Positions 17,485-27,792 of a stretch of DNA of 64,000 nt are shown here, one piece after another; the stretch's first letter is position 1, and every line of letters starts with the position of its first letter. The stretch lies in NCBI GenBank assembly GCA_031253995.1, contig JAIRVG010000052.1, positions 1 through 64,000 on the forward strand, written 5' to 3'. The position numbers and the translations under genes are program-made. Under the pieces are notes generated by a model. It worked only from the letters and a program-made list of their open reading frames with translations, was not told where the DNA came from and did not search any database. This DNA comes from Paucimonas sp. GTDB lineage: Bacteria > Pseudomonadota > Gammaproteobacteria > Pseudomonadales > Pseudomonadaceae.

Positions 17485-19095
17485 ATGAGCGTTCTCCCGA
17501 AACTTCGCGCGGGGGCGTTGACGGCGCTGCTGGCCCTGAGCGCCACGCCCCTGGCTTACGCCAAGACTCCGGCCGACCAGTTGATCGTCGGCATGAGCAT
17601 GATCAACCTGCTGTCCCTCGACCCGGCCGCTGCCACCGGGCTGGATGTCTCCGAGGTCAATGCCAACCTCTACGACATGCTGCTGGTGCAGGATGCAAGA
17701 CAGCCAGACCAGTTGCTTCCGGCCCTGGCCGAAAGCTGGCAGGTCAGCGACGACCGCAAGACCCTCACCTTCATCCTGCGCAAGGACGTCAAGTTCCAGT
17801 CCGGCAATCCGCTGAGCGCCGAAGACGTGGCCTGGTCGCTGCAGCGGGTGCTCAAGCTCAACCTGGCCCTGGCCTCGACCTGGAAGGCCTACGGCTTCAG
17901 CGCTGGCAATGTCGCCCAGCAGATGCGTGCGGTCGATGAACACACCTTCGTCATCGAACTGCCACGGCCCACCGACCCGCTGCTGGTGCTCAACACCCTG
18001 GCCACCTCGCCCAGCGCCTTCATCCTCGACCGCAAGGTGGTGCAGCAGCACCAGAAGGGCGACGACATGGGCGGCGCCTGGCTGACCACCCACGCCGCCG
18101 GCAGCGGCCCGTTCATCCTCAAGGACTGGCGCGCCAACGACGTGATCCTGATGAACCGCTTCGACGGCTACTGGGGTGGTCCGGCCAAACTCAAGCGCAT
18201 CGTCATGCGCAACATGACCGAGTCCCAATCCCTGCGCCTGATGGTCGAGCGCGGCGACCTGGACCTGGCCAAGGGCATGTCGGCGCCGGATATCGAGGCG
18301 CTGGAAAGCTCGGACCAGGTCCGCACCCAGACCGTGCAGCGCGGCACCCTCTACTACGTGGCGCTGAGCGTGAAGAACAAGCCCTATGACGACGCCCGGG
18401 TGCGCAAGGCGGTGCGTTCGCTGATCGACTACCAGGGCATCAACCAGACCGTCATGCCGCACTACGGCCAGCTCAACCAGCGTCCGCTGCCCCTGGGCCT
18501 GGCGGCGCGCCTGGACGATCCGGGCTACACCCTGAACGTCGCCGAGGCGAAGAAGCTGCTGGCCGAGGCCGGCTACCCCAACGGTTTCAAGACCACCATC
18601 CGCGTGCTCACCGAGCCGCCGTTCATCAACATCGCCTCCAGCCTGCAGGCGACCCTGGCCCAGGCCGGGATCCAGGCGACCATCGTCACCGGCACCGGCA
18701 ACCAGATCTACGGCGCCATGCGCGAGCGCAGCTTCGACATCCTGGTCGGTCGTGGCGGCGGCGGTGCCGAGCGTCATCCCCACTCCAGCCTGCGCACCCT
18801 GGTGTACAACCCGGACAACCGCGACGAGGCCAAGCTGAGCAACTTCCAGGGCTGGCGTACCTCGTTCTACAGCCCCGAGCTGAACAGCCTGATCGAGCGC
18901 GCCGAAGTCGAGCCGGACAAGGCGAAACAGCTGGCCGACTACCAGCAGATCCAGACCACCCTGGACGAGCAGGTGGGGGCGATCCTGCCGGTCTCGCAGA
19001 TGACCGACACCGTGGTGCTGTACCACGACGTCGAGAACTACCAGGGCCATAGCGCCGCCACCACCCGCTACAAGGACGTCTACAAGTCGCGTTGA
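17485..19095 (+). CDS. ABC transporter substrate-binding protein, family 5 (peptide/nickel type), copy 1
   Basis: A 536-aa periplasmic binding protein. The signal peptide ends near TPLAYA (residue about 27), and the SBP_bac_5 core shows ALAESWQVSDDRKTLTF, LSAEDVAWSL and RFDGYWGGPAK. AGAAAGG precedes the ATG. It is 70 bp after the enolase-family gene, first of a six-gene transporter set. A paralogue of the same length, about two-thirds identical by eye, follows the first permease. Context argues for (oligo)galacturonide or aldarate binding rather than peptides. Confidence 0.88.
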   Translation: MSVLPKLRAGALTALLALSATPLAYAKTPADQLIVGMSMINLLSLDPAAATGLDVSEVNANLYDMLLVQDARQPDQLLPALAESWQVSDDRKTLTFILRKDVKFQSGNPLSAEDVAWSLQRVLKLNLALASTWKAYGFSAGNVAQQMRAVDEHTFVIELPRPTDPLLVLNTLATSPSAFILDRKVVQQHQKGDDMGGAWLTTHAAGSGPFILKDWRANDVILMNRFDGYWGGPAKLKRIVMRNMTESQSLRLMVERGDLDLAKGMSAPDIEALESSDQVRTQTVQRGTLYYVALSVKNKPYDDARVRKAVRSLIDYQGINQTVMPHYGQLNQRPLPLGLAARLDDPGYTLNVAEAKKLLAEAGYPNGFKTTIRVLTEPPFINIASSLQATLAQAGIQATIVTGTGNQIYGAMRERSFDILVGRGGGGAERHPHSSLRTLVYNPDNRDEAKLSNFQGWRTSFYSPELNSLIERAEVEPDKAKQLADYQQIQTTLDEQVGAILPVSQMTDTVVLYHDVENYQGHSAATTRYKDVYKSR

Positions 19096-19160
19096 GCGCT
19101 GCGGGGCGAATGCGCCCCGCCCGCCGCGTCGACCCACGACCGCCATTTCAGGAGCCCGTT

Positions 19161-20198
19161 ATGTTTCTTTCGACTGCCTCGGTACTGGGCGCCCGCGTAT
19201 CCGGTACTGCCCGCCGGACCGGCACGGTCCTGGTGACCCTGCTCGGTCTGCTGGCGCTGACCTTCTTCATCGGTCGGGTGATGCCGCTGGACCCGGTGCT
19301 TGCCGTGGTCGGACCGGATGCCGACAGCTCCACCTACGACCAGGTGTACCAGGCCATGGGCCTGGACAAGCCGATCTGGACCCAGTTCGGCCTGTACCTC
19401 AACGACCTGCTGCACGGTGACTTCGGCAATGCGCTGCTCACCGGGCACCCGGTGCTGGAAGACATCAAGCGGGTGTTCCCGGCCACCCTCGAACTGGCCA
19501 CCCTGGCGATTTTCTTCGGCGTGTTCATCGGCCTGCCGCTGGGCGTGGTCGCCGCCAGCAATCAAGGGCGCCTGGGCGACCATGTGGCGCGCGTCATCAC
19601 CCTGTTCGGCTACTCCACGCCGATCTTCTGGGTCGGCATGATGGGCCTGCTGGTGTTCTACGCCTGGCTCGGCTGGGCCGGCGGGGCAGGGCGCATCGAC
19701 CTGGCCTACGACGGCATGGTCGAGGAAGTCACCGGCCTGCTGCTGGTGGACACCGCCTTGGCCCGTGACTGGGAAGCCTTCAGCAGCGCGTTGAAGCATA
19801 TCGTCCTGCCGTCGCTGATCCTCGGCCTCAACTCGGTGGCCTATATCAGCCGCATGACCCGCAGCTTCATGCTCGAACAGCTGTCCCAGGAGTACATCAT
19901 CACCGCCCGGGTCAAGGGCCTGTCGCGGCGCCAGGTGGTCTGGGGCCATGCCTTCCGCAACATCCTCGTGCAACTGCTCACCGTGGTGGCGCTGGCCTAT
20001 GGCTCGCTGCTGGAAGGTGCGGTGCTGATCGAGACGGTGTTCGCCTGGCCCGGTTTCGGCCAGTACCTGACCAGCAGCCTGATGCTCGGCGACATGAACG
20101 CGGTGATGGGCTGCGTGCTGGTGATCGGCCTGATCTTCGTCGCCCTCAACCTGATCAGCGATGCGCTCTACAAGGTGTTCGACCCAAGGACCCGCTGA
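19161..20198 (+). CDS. ABC transporter permease, DppB/OppB-like
   Basis: A 345-aa inner-membrane permease. TM1 is at about residues 20-40 (VLVTLLGLLALTFFIGRVMP), followed by five further segments. The coupling-helix region reads SQEYIITARVKGLSRRQVVWGHAFRN and the EAA-like region is near residues 240-265. CAGGAG lies before ATG 19161. It pairs with the DppC-like permease at 21914, although a second binding-protein gene separates the two permease genes, an unusual order for this transporter class. Confidence 0.9.
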   Translation: MFLSTASVLGARVSGTARRTGTVLVTLLGLLALTFFIGRVMPLDPVLAVVGPDADSSTYDQVYQAMGLDKPIWTQFGLYLNDLLHGDFGNALLTGHPVLEDIKRVFPATLELATLAIFFGVFIGLPLGVVAASNQGRLGDHVARVITLFGYSTPIFWVGMMGLLVFYAWLGWAGGAGRIDLAYDGMVEEVTGLLLVDTALARDWEAFSSALKHIVLPSLILGLNSVAYISRMTRSFMLEQLSQEYIITARVKGLSRRQVVWGHAFRNILVQLLTVVALAYGSLLEGAVLIETVFAWPGFGQYLTSSLMLGDMNAVMGCVLVIGLIFVALNLISDALYKVFDPRTR

Positions 20199-20248
20199 GC
20201 CCACAGCCTGCGCGAACACATCGACAACTATAAAAAGAAGGATGCCCC

Positions 20249-21859
20249 ATGAAGACTGTATTCCCGACCCTGCGCCTGACCCTGCTGGGCGCGATCCTGG
20301 CCCTCGGCCCGATGGCCGCCGTGCAGGCGAAGACGCCTGCCGATCAGCTGATCGTCGGCATGAGCCTGGTCAACCTGTTCTCCATCGACCCGGCCAATGC
20401 CCCGGGCCTGGACGCCTCCGGGATCAATGCCAACCTCTACGACACGCTGATCAAGCGCGACAACGGCAACCCGGAAAAGCACCTGCCGCAACTGGCCGAA
20501 CGCTGGGAGATCAGCGAGGACGGCAAGCGCATCACCTTCCACCTGCGCGATGACGTCAAGTTCCACTCCGGCAACCCCCTGACCGCCGAAGACGTGGCCT
20601 GGTCGCTGTATCGGGTGATGAAGCTCAACTTCGGCCTCGCCACCACCTGGAAGGCCTACGGCTACAGCGTCGATAACATCCAGGGCCTGATCCGCGCCAG
20701 CGACACCCACACCCTGGTGGTCGAGCTGCCGCAGGCCACCGATCCGCTGCTGGTGATCGACTCCCTGGCGATTTCCCCGAGCGCGGTGGTGGTCGACCGC
20801 GTCGAAGCGCTCAAGCACGAGAAGAACGGCGACCTCGGCGGCGCCTGGCTGGTGACCAACGAGGCCGGCAGCGGGCCGTTCACCCTGAGCAAGTGGAGCG
20901 CCAACGACGCCCTGGTGATGACCCGCTTCGACGGTTATTGGGCGGGCCCTGCGAAAGTGAAACGGGTGCTGCTGCGGCACATGACCGAATCGCAATCGCT
21001 GCGCCTGATGCTCGAACGCGGCGACCTCGACCTGGCCTACGGCATGGCCGCGCCGGACATCAAGGCCATCGAGAGCTCCGACAAGCTCCAGGTCCAGGCC
21101 CTGCAGCGCGGCACCATGTACTACGTGGCGATGAGCATGAAGCAGCCGGAGTTCGCCAACAAGAAAGTGCGCGAGGCGGTACGCAACCTGATCGACTACA
21201 AGGGCCTGGACGAGCAGGTCATGCCGCACTACGGCAAGCTCAACCAGCAACCGATGCAGCTCGGCCTGGAAGCCCGGCTGCCGGATCCGGGCTATCGCAT
21301 GGACGTGGCCAAGGCCAAGGCCCTGCTGGCCGAAGCCGGCTATCCGCAAGGCTTCGCCACCACCATCCGCACCCTGTCCGAGCCGCCGTTCATCGATATC
21401 GCCGCGCGCATGCAGGCGACCCTCGCCGAAGGCGGGATCAAGGCCACCATCGTCACCGGCACCGGCAACCAGGTGTACGGCGCCATGCGTGCGCGCAACT
21501 TCGAGATGATCGTGGCCCGCGGCGCCGAGCGCTATCCGCACCCGTACTTCAGCCTGCGCACCTTCGTCTACAACCCGGACAACAGCGACGCCGCCGGCCT
21601 GCCCAACTTCCAGGGCTGGCGCGCGTCGTTCTTCAGTCGCCAGCTCAACGACCTGATCGACCGCGTCGGCGTCGAGCGCGATGCCGGCAAGCGCCTGGCC
21701 ATGTACCACGAAGCACAGAACCTGTACGACCAGCAGGTCGGCCCGATCATGATGATCTCGCAGATGACCGACACCGCGGTGAGCGCGGTGGACGTCAAGG
21801 GCTTCGTCGGCGACGACGCCGAGGCGACCCGCTACCTGGGCGTCTACAAGCAACGCTGA
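20249..21859 (+). CDS. ABC transporter substrate-binding protein, family 5, copy 2
   Basis: A 536-aa paralogue of the protein at 17485. The signal peptide ends near MAAVQA, and the same landmarks are present (LAERWEISEDGKRITF, LTAEDVAWSL, RFDGYWAGPAK). The two proteins differ near residues 420-435: copy 1 has a Gly-rich GRGGGGAERHPH where copy 2 reads ARGAERYPHPYF. This points to a different ligand or ligand size. GAAGGAT precedes the start. The duplication followed by insertion of the permease between copies, or the reverse, is an old event given the divergence. Confidence 0.88.
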   Translation: MKTVFPTLRLTLLGAILALGPMAAVQAKTPADQLIVGMSLVNLFSIDPANAPGLDASGINANLYDTLIKRDNGNPEKHLPQLAERWEISEDGKRITFHLRDDVKFHSGNPLTAEDVAWSLYRVMKLNFGLATTWKAYGYSVDNIQGLIRASDTHTLVVELPQATDPLLVIDSLAISPSAVVVDRVEALKHEKNGDLGGAWLVTNEAGSGPFTLSKWSANDALVMTRFDGYWAGPAKVKRVLLRHMTESQSLRLMLERGDLDLAYGMAAPDIKAIESSDKLQVQALQRGTMYYVAMSMKQPEFANKKVREAVRNLIDYKGLDEQVMPHYGKLNQQPMQLGLEARLPDPGYRMDVAKAKALLAEAGYPQGFATTIRTLSEPPFIDIAARMQATLAEGGIKATIVTGTGNQVYGAMRARNFEMIVARGAERYPHPYFSLRTFVYNPDNSDAAGLPNFQGWRASFFSRQLNDLIDRVGVERDAGKRLAMYHEAQNLYDQQVGPIMMISQMTDTAVSAVDVKGFVGDDAEATRYLGVYKQR

Positions 21860-21913
21860 GTACCGTGCCGGCGCCTGCGGGCGCTGACACGGCCATGAGT
21901 TCACACCGAGAAC

Positions 21914-22837
21914 ATGCCGATGATTGCCAACATGTCTTCCAGCGAAACCGCCGCCAAGCGGCCAGCCGACACCACCCCGGCGTCCAGCCTCGACGCCTTG
22001 TACAAGAGCAGCCTGCGGGTGCTGCGCCACCTGCTGCGCAACCCCATGACCCTGGCGGGCCTGGTGGTGGCCTTGCTGCTGGTGGTGGTAGCCGCCTTCG
22101 CGCCCTGGATCGCCACCCACGACCCGGTGCTGCAGAACCTCGCCAACGCCTTGCAGGCGCCCAGCGCCGCGCACTGGTTCGGCACCGATGAATACGGCCG
22201 GGACATCTTCAGCCGGCTGGTCCATGGCTCGCGTATCACCCTCTACATCATCGCCCTGGTGAGCATCATCGTCGGCCCCATCGGGCTGTTCATCGGCACC
22301 GTCTCCGGCTACTTCGGCGGCATCGTCGACACGGTGTTCATGCGCATCACCGACATCTTCATCTCCTTCCCGAGCCTGGTCCTGGCCCTGGCCTTCATCG
22401 CGGCCCTCGGCCCTGGCCTGGAGCATGCGGTGGTGGCCATCGCACTCACCTCCTGGCCGCCGATCGCGCGCCTGGCGCGGGCGGAAACCCTGTCGCTGCG
22501 CAAGGCCGACTTCGTCGTGGCGGTGGAACTGCAGGGCGCCTCGTCGAGCCGCATCATCCTGCGCCATATCGTGCCCATGTGCCTGTCGTCGGTGATCATC
22601 CGCCTGACCATGAACATGGCCGGGATCATCCTCACCGCCGCCGCCCTGGGCTTCCTCGGCCTCGGCGCCCAGGCACCGCTGCCGGAGTGGGGGGCGATGA
22701 TCTCCACCGGCCGGCGCTACATGCTCGAATGCTGGTGGCTGGTGGCGGTACCGGGGGCTGCGATCATGCTCGTGAGCCTGGCGTTCAACCTGCTGGGCGA
22801 CGGCCTGCGGGACATTCTCGATCCGCGTAGCGAATAA
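21914..22837 (+). CDS. ABC transporter permease, DppC/OppC-like
   Basis: A 307-aa permease with the OppC_N segment (RVLRHLLRNPMTLAGL) and TM1 at about residues 45-65. The characteristic AHWFGTDEYGRDIFSRLVHG motif follows, then five more TMs and the coupling region ETLSLRKADFVVAVELQGAS. Starts at 21914, 21920 or 21932 are possible; the first is used. It forms the heteromeric channel with the DppB-like permease and precedes the two ATPase genes by 11 bp. Confidence 0.9.
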   Translation: MPMIANMSSSETAAKRPADTTPASSLDALYKSSLRVLRHLLRNPMTLAGLVVALLLVVVAAFAPWIATHDPVLQNLANALQAPSAAHWFGTDEYGRDIFSRLVHGSRITLYIIALVSIIVGPIGLFIGTVSGYFGGIVDTVFMRITDIFISFPSLVLALAFIAALGPGLEHAVVAIALTSWPPIARLARAETLSLRKADFVVAVELQGASSSRIILRHIVPMCLSSVIIRLTMNMAGIILTAAALGFLGLGAQAPLPEWGAMISTGRRYMLECWWLVAVPGAAIMLVSLAFNLLGDGLRDILDPRSE

Positions 22838-22848
22838 CTGGAGGCTGT

Positions 22849-23688
<840 letters not shown>

Positions 23689-23698
23689 GGAACCGACC

Positions 23699-24475
23699 AT
23701 GTCCATGATCCAAGCCCAATCGTTGAACCTGAGCTTCGGCGTCGGCCCGGCGCTCAACCAGGTGCTGCATGACGTCAACCTGAGTGTCGAGGACGGCGAG
23801 TCGTTCGGCCTGGTGGGGGAGTCGGGTTCCGGCAAGACCACCGTGCTGCGCTGCCTGGCCGGGCAGTACCGGCACTGGAGCGGGGCGCTGAGCATCGCCG
23901 GCGTGCCGTTGCAGCACAAGATTCCCAAGGAACACTTTCGCAAGGTGCAGATGGTCTTCCAGGACCCCTACGGTTCGCTGCACCCGCGGCACACCATCGA
24001 CACCGCGTTGCGCGAGCCGCTGATCATCCATGGCCTGGACAACCGCGACGACCGCATCAACGACATCCTGCTCAAGGTCGGTCTCAACGACAGCTTCCGC
24101 TACCGCTACCCGCACCAGTTGTCCGGTGGCCAGCGCCAGCGCGTGGCCATTGCCCGTGCGCTGATCCTGGAACCGCGGGTGCTGCTGCTCGACGAACCGA
24201 CCTCGGCCCTGGACGTGTCGGTGCAGGCGGAGATCCTCAACCTGCTGTCGGACCTGCGCCAGCGCGAGAAGCTCACCTACCTGATGGTCACCCACGACCT
24301 CGGCGTGGTCAGCCACCTGTGCGACAAGGTCGCGGTGATGCAGCACGGGCGCATCGTCGAGCGCCTGGACTGCCAGGGCCTGGGCCAGGACCTGGCGACC
24401 CACGAGTACACCCGCATGCTGGTCCAGGCCAGCCGTGATTTCAGTGCCGAGCCTTCGCGTGCGGCAGTCGTTTGA
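23699..24475 (+). CDS. ABC transporter ATP-binding protein, DppF/OppF-like
   Basis: A 258-aa ATPase with Walker A GESGSGKTT (about residue 42), Q-loop FQDPYGSLHPR, signature LSGGQRQRVAIAR (about 142) and Walker B LLLDEPTSALD (about 165). The ATG at 23699 is preceded by GAGGAACCG just after the previous stop codon. FQDPYGSLHPR is typical of the F subunit of peptide-class importers. It completes the transporter: two binding proteins, two permeases and two ATPases. Confidence 0.92.
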   Translation: MSMIQAQSLNLSFGVGPALNQVLHDVNLSVEDGESFGLVGESGSGKTTVLRCLAGQYRHWSGALSIAGVPLQHKIPKEHFRKVQMVFQDPYGSLHPRHTIDTALREPLIIHGLDNRDDRINDILLKVGLNDSFRYRYPHQLSGGQRQRVAIARALILEPRVLLLDEPTSALDVSVQAEILNLLSDLRQREKLTYLMVTHDLGVVSHLCDKVAVMQHGRIVERLDCQGLGQDLATHEYTRMLVQASRDFSAEPSRAAVV

Positions 24476-24487
24476 AAGGAGTCGCAG

Positions 24488-24832
24488 ATGCCTCATTGTC
24501 TGATCGAATGCCCGGCGGCGCTGGCCAGCCGGGTAGGGGAGCGGGTGTTGCTGGCGGCGGTGCATGACGCCATCGATGCCAGCGGTTTTTTCAAGCCGGG
24601 CGATATCAAGGTGCGCCTGGGTACGTTCGAGCACTACCGCTGTGGGGCCGGTGAGGACGATTTCGTCCATGTCACGCTCAACCTGCTGTCCGGACGCAGT
24701 GTGGAGCAGCGCCGGGGCCTGGGTATCGCGACGATGACGGTACTGGCTGGCTTGCTGCCGGAAGTGCAAGCGCTGTCCATGGATGTGCGGGAGATGGCGC
24801 GGGAGGTCTTCGTCAATCGGGCCCACCTTTGA
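24488..24832 (+). CDS. CHMI-like tautomerase (5-carboxymethyl-2-hydroxymuconate isomerase family)
   Basis: A 114-aa tautomerase-superfamily protein beginning MPHCLIEC; after Met removal the N-terminal Pro would be the catalytic base. Length and pattern (VTLNLLSGRSVEQRRGLG) fit the CHMI family. AAGGAG precedes the ATG and it follows the ATPase gene by 12 bp, so it belongs to the transporter operon. No homoprotocatechuate pathway is nearby, so it probably tautomerises a keto-enol uronate or aldarate intermediate. A second CHMI homologue is at 53916. Confidence 0.8.
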   Translation: MPHCLIECPAALASRVGERVLLAAVHDAIDASGFFKPGDIKVRLGTFEHYRCGAGEDDFVHVTLNLLSGRSVEQRRGLGIATMTVLAGLLPEVQALSMDVREMAREVFVNRAHL

Positions 24833-24861
24833 TGGCCTGGCCTTCCAGGGTTCTGGAGAGC

Positions 24862-25153
24862 GAGCGCCGCTCGCGCGGCGCATCGCTGGCAAGCCAGCTC
24901 CCACAGGGATTTCTGCCAGCCCTGGGAGGGCATTCCGGTCAATCCGGACCAACTCCCTGACACACCCGAAAAGCTGAGGCTGGCTGCTGACCTTGTGGGA
25001 GCTGGCAAGCCAGCTCCCACAGGGATTTCTGCCAGCCCTGGGAGGGCATTCCGGTCAGTCCGGGCCAGCTCCCTGACACACCCGAAAAGCCAAGGCTGCC
25101 TGCTGACCTTGTGGGAGCTGGCTTGCCAGCGATGCGCCGCGCGAGCGGCGCTC
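24862..25153. repeat. REP-bounded tandem repeat: two 116-bp units within a 44-bp perfect inverted repeat
   Basis: The 405-bp gap before the GH28 gene is mostly repeat. Units 24886-25001 and 25002-25117 differ at only six positions. The block is bounded by a perfect 44-base inverted repeat (24862-24905 and 25110-25153) containing CATCGCTGGCAAGCCAGC, and a further 28-base palindrome sits at the unit junction (24994-25021). The REP core GCTGGCAAGCCAGC recurs near 34.2 and 43.5 kb. The hairpins may separate expression of the transporter operon from the GH28 gene. Confidence 0.92.
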
Positions 25154-25237
25154 GATCTCAAGGGCGCTGCAAGGCCCGTGCAATCGTCCGATAAGGCCGG
25201 AAAACGCTGATCATCATCAACAAGGAAGACAATAACG

Positions 25238-27013
25238 ATGCGCTATTCACGCCCCCTCGCCACCACCCTGGCCCTGACCTTCAGCCTGCCGCTCTGGGCC
25301 CTCGAAGCCCCGCTCGAACCCCGGGTTCCGACCCTGGCCTACGATGACCGGCAGATCATCCTGGTCTGGGAAAAACCCGCCGACCACGCCGCCATCGTCG
25401 ACTACCACGTCTACGCCAACGGCAAACTGCTGGGTGGCAGCAACGCCAACCACGACCAGGTCTCGCCGGCCAAGCCCTACATGGACCGCTTCTACCAGCA
25501 GGACACACGCAACTTCCATCACCGCATCGCCCTGCACAGCTTCACGGCCCAGGGCCTGGCGCCGGACACCGAGTACCGCTTCACCGTGCGCTCGGTGGAC
25601 CGCGACGGCAAGGAGTCGGCCGACAGCCCGCTGATCGTGCAGCGCACCACCGCCGTGCCGGCGCTGTTCGACGTGAAGCGCTACGGCGCCAAGGGCGACG
25701 GCAGCACCCTCGACACCGCCGCGATCCAGCGCGCCATCGATGCCTGTACCCCCGGCTGCAAGGTGCTGCTGCCTGCCGGCACCTACAAGAGCGGCGCGCT
25801 GTACCTGAAGAGCAACATGACCCTGGAGATCGCCAAGGACGCGACCCTGCTCGGCTCCGAACGTGCCGAGGATTATCCGCGCGATGGCTACATCCAGTAC
25901 CCGTACTCGACCACCGTGCGCCCGGCCTCGCTGATCAACGCCTTGCCCCGCGATCCACGTGCCCACCAGGCCTTCGAGAACATCCGCATCGTCGGCCAGG
26001 GCACCATCGACGGCAACGGCTGGAAGCGCAACGCCGACGTGCTGGACGAGCGCGGCCAGCCGCTGCCGTTCTACCTGCCCAGCGACAACACCCGCTACAT
26101 GCACGACGGCGTGCTGGCCAAGGCCCAGGTGGAACGGGCGGTGGCCGAAGGCATGAACGTGAAGGACGCCTATGGGCAGATGCGCTCGTCGCTGATCACC
26201 CTGCGCGACGTGAAGAACGTCTTCTACGGCGGTTTCACCGTGCTCAACCCGGCCTACCACGGGATCATGAACCTGGAGACGGAGAACGTGGTGCTGGCCA
26301 ACACCACGCACAAGACCTACGACGCCAACAACGGCGATGGCATCGAGTTCGCCAACAGCCGCAACGCCATGGTCTTCAACAACTTCTTCGACACCGGCGA
26401 CGACTGCGTCAACTTCGCCGCCGGCACCGGTGCCGGGGCGGTGAAGCAGAAGCCCCAGGACGGCGCCTGGATCTTCAACAACTACTTCCGCAAGGGCCAC
26501 GGCATGGTGGTCGCCGGCAGCCATACCGGCGCCTGGATCGAGAACATCCTCGCCGAGGACAACGTCTCCGATGGCACCGATGCCGGCCTGCGCATGAAGA
26601 GCACCAATTTCATGGGCGGTGGTGCGCGCAATGTGGTCTTCCGCGACTCGGCGATACGCAACACGGTCAAGCAGGCGTTCATCTTCACCCTCGACTACAA
26701 CGACCCGAACGCCAAGCTCGACTACGAGCGCTCGACCATCGCCGGGCAGTTCCGCGATATCCGCGTCAGCGACGTGAGCGTGGAAAATGCCGGGATGGCG
26801 GCCATCGAGGTCAAGGGTGACAGCCAGCACAACGCCTGGCACCAGGGGCTGGTGTTCGAGCGTGTACGCTTCAGTGGCGAGGCCAAGGCCAAGGTCGATG
26901 GCCTGCGCGACTCGCGGTTCGACGGGGTGCGCTTCAGTGAGGCGGGTGCCAATCCCTGGCAGGTGAGCAACAGCCAGGGCCTGGCCTTCAGTGACGTGGA
27001 CCCGGCGCCCTGA
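25238..27013 (+). CDS. Secreted GH28 exo-polygalacturonase (PehX-like) with N-terminal FnIII-like domain
   Basis: A 591-aa protein. A signal peptide (about residues 1-22, ending LPLWA) is followed by a fibronectin III-like domain (about 28-140), then the right-handed beta-helix of GH28. Active-site motifs are NGDGIEF (about 366), GDDCVNF (about 387, two catalytic Asp), GHGMVVAGSHTG (about 420) and RMKS in place of RIK (about 452). Size and architecture match exo-poly-alpha-galacturonosidases such as Dickeya PehX, which release digalacturonate from chain ends. AAGGAAG precedes the ATG. Confidence 0.92.
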   Translation: MRYSRPLATTLALTFSLPLWALEAPLEPRVPTLAYDDRQIILVWEKPADHAAIVDYHVYANGKLLGGSNANHDQVSPAKPYMDRFYQQDTRNFHHRIALHSFTAQGLAPDTEYRFTVRSVDRDGKESADSPLIVQRTTAVPALFDVKRYGAKGDGSTLDTAAIQRAIDACTPGCKVLLPAGTYKSGALYLKSNMTLEIAKDATLLGSERAEDYPRDGYIQYPYSTTVRPASLINALPRDPRAHQAFENIRIVGQGTIDGNGWKRNADVLDERGQPLPFYLPSDNTRYMHDGVLAKAQVERAVAEGMNVKDAYGQMRSSLITLRDVKNVFYGGFTVLNPAYHGIMNLETENVVLANTTHKTYDANNGDGIEFANSRNAMVFNNFFDTGDDCVNFAAGTGAGAVKQKPQDGAWIFNNYFRKGHGMVVAGSHTGAWIENILAEDNVSDGTDAGLRMKSTNFMGGGARNVVFRDSAIRNTVKQAFIFTLDYNDPNAKLDYERSTIAGQFRDIRVSDVSVENAGMAAIEVKGDSQHNAWHQGLVFERVRFSGEAKAKVDGLRDSRFDGVRFSEAGANPWQVSNSQGLAFSDVDPAP

Positions 27014-27019
27014 GCCGTT

Positions 27020-27763
27020 TCACTCGCCGTAGAACGCCTGGACCTTCTGGGCTTCGCGCAGGCGCATGCGGCTGTTGTTCAGGTGCAGGAACATCGCCGC
27101 CCGCGCCGCATCCACCTGGCGGCTGGCGATGGCGTCGAAGATCTGCTGATGCTCGACGTTGATCCCCGCCAGGTAGGTGCTGCGGTTGCTCTGCCCGGTG
27201 TAGGCGGAGTTCATCCGGGTGCGGGGGATCATCTTGGTGCCGAGGTTCTTCATGATGTCGATCAGGTAGCCGTTGCCGGACGCCTTGGCGATCTTCAGGT
27301 GGAACTGGAAGTCGGCATTGGTGGTGCTGCCGGACTTTTCCGGGCCCTGCATCAGGGCGTTCAAGGCCTGCTCCAGCTCTTCCAGCGCCTGCGGCGTCGC
27401 GCGTTCGGCGGCCATGCCGGCGGCCTGCACCTCCAGGCTCAGGCGAAACTCCAGCAGGTCGAGGACATCGCTGAGCAGGCTGATGGTCGGCGGGCCGACG
27501 TTGAACCCTTCCGGCGCCGGCATGTCGAGTACGAAGGTGCCGACGCCGTGACGGGTCTCTACCAGTCCGGCAGCCTGCATCCGCGACAGCGCCTCGCGCA
27601 CCACCGCGCGACTGACCCCTTCGGCGGCCATGATGCTGGCTTCGGTGGGCAGCTTCTCGCCGCGTTGCAGCTCACCCGCGCGCAGGCGCTGGGCGAAGCG
27701 TTCGACCAGGGCTTCGGCGAGGCGACGGGGCTTGTTTGAGGCGAGGGTGGTGAGGTCCGACAT
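27020..27763 (-). CDS. GntR/FadR-subfamily transcriptional regulator (ExuR/UxuR-like) A
   Basis: A 247-aa repressor-type protein. The N-terminal winged HTH (residues about 10-75) contains PTEASIMAAEGVSRAVVREALSR, and the C-terminal FCD domain (about 95-235) carries metal-binding His residues (DFQFHLKIAKASGN, HQQIFDAI). ATG 27763 is preferred over a GTG six bases upstream. It converges on the GH28 gene and diverges from a paralogue at 27864. It is the best candidate controller of the uronate operons, sensing an intermediate through the FCD domain (inference). Confidence 0.88.
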   Translation of the reverse strand: MSDLTTLASNKPRRLAEALVERFAQRLRAGELQRGEKLPTEASIMAAEGVSRAVVREALSRMQAAGLVETRHGVGTFVLDMPAPEGFNVGPPTISLLSDVLDLLEFRLSLEVQAAGMAAERATPQALEELEQALNALMQGPEKSGSTTNADFQFHLKIAKASGNGYLIDIMKNLGTKMIPRTRMNSAYTGQSNRSTYLAGINVEHQQIFDAIASRQVDAARAAMFLHLNNSRMRLREAQKVQAFYGE

Positions 27764-27792
27764 GGGCACGCTCTTTGTTCGAATTGGCCGGC

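Noticed and set aside
24488..24832. Part of a homoprotocatechuate pathway
   Set aside because: No dioxygenase, semialdehyde dehydrogenase or decarboxylase gene is adjacent; its operon is a uronate transporter set.
24862..25153. CRISPR array
   Set aside because: Only two 116-bp near-identical units with palindromic junctions; no short repeats with unique spacers and no cas genes.
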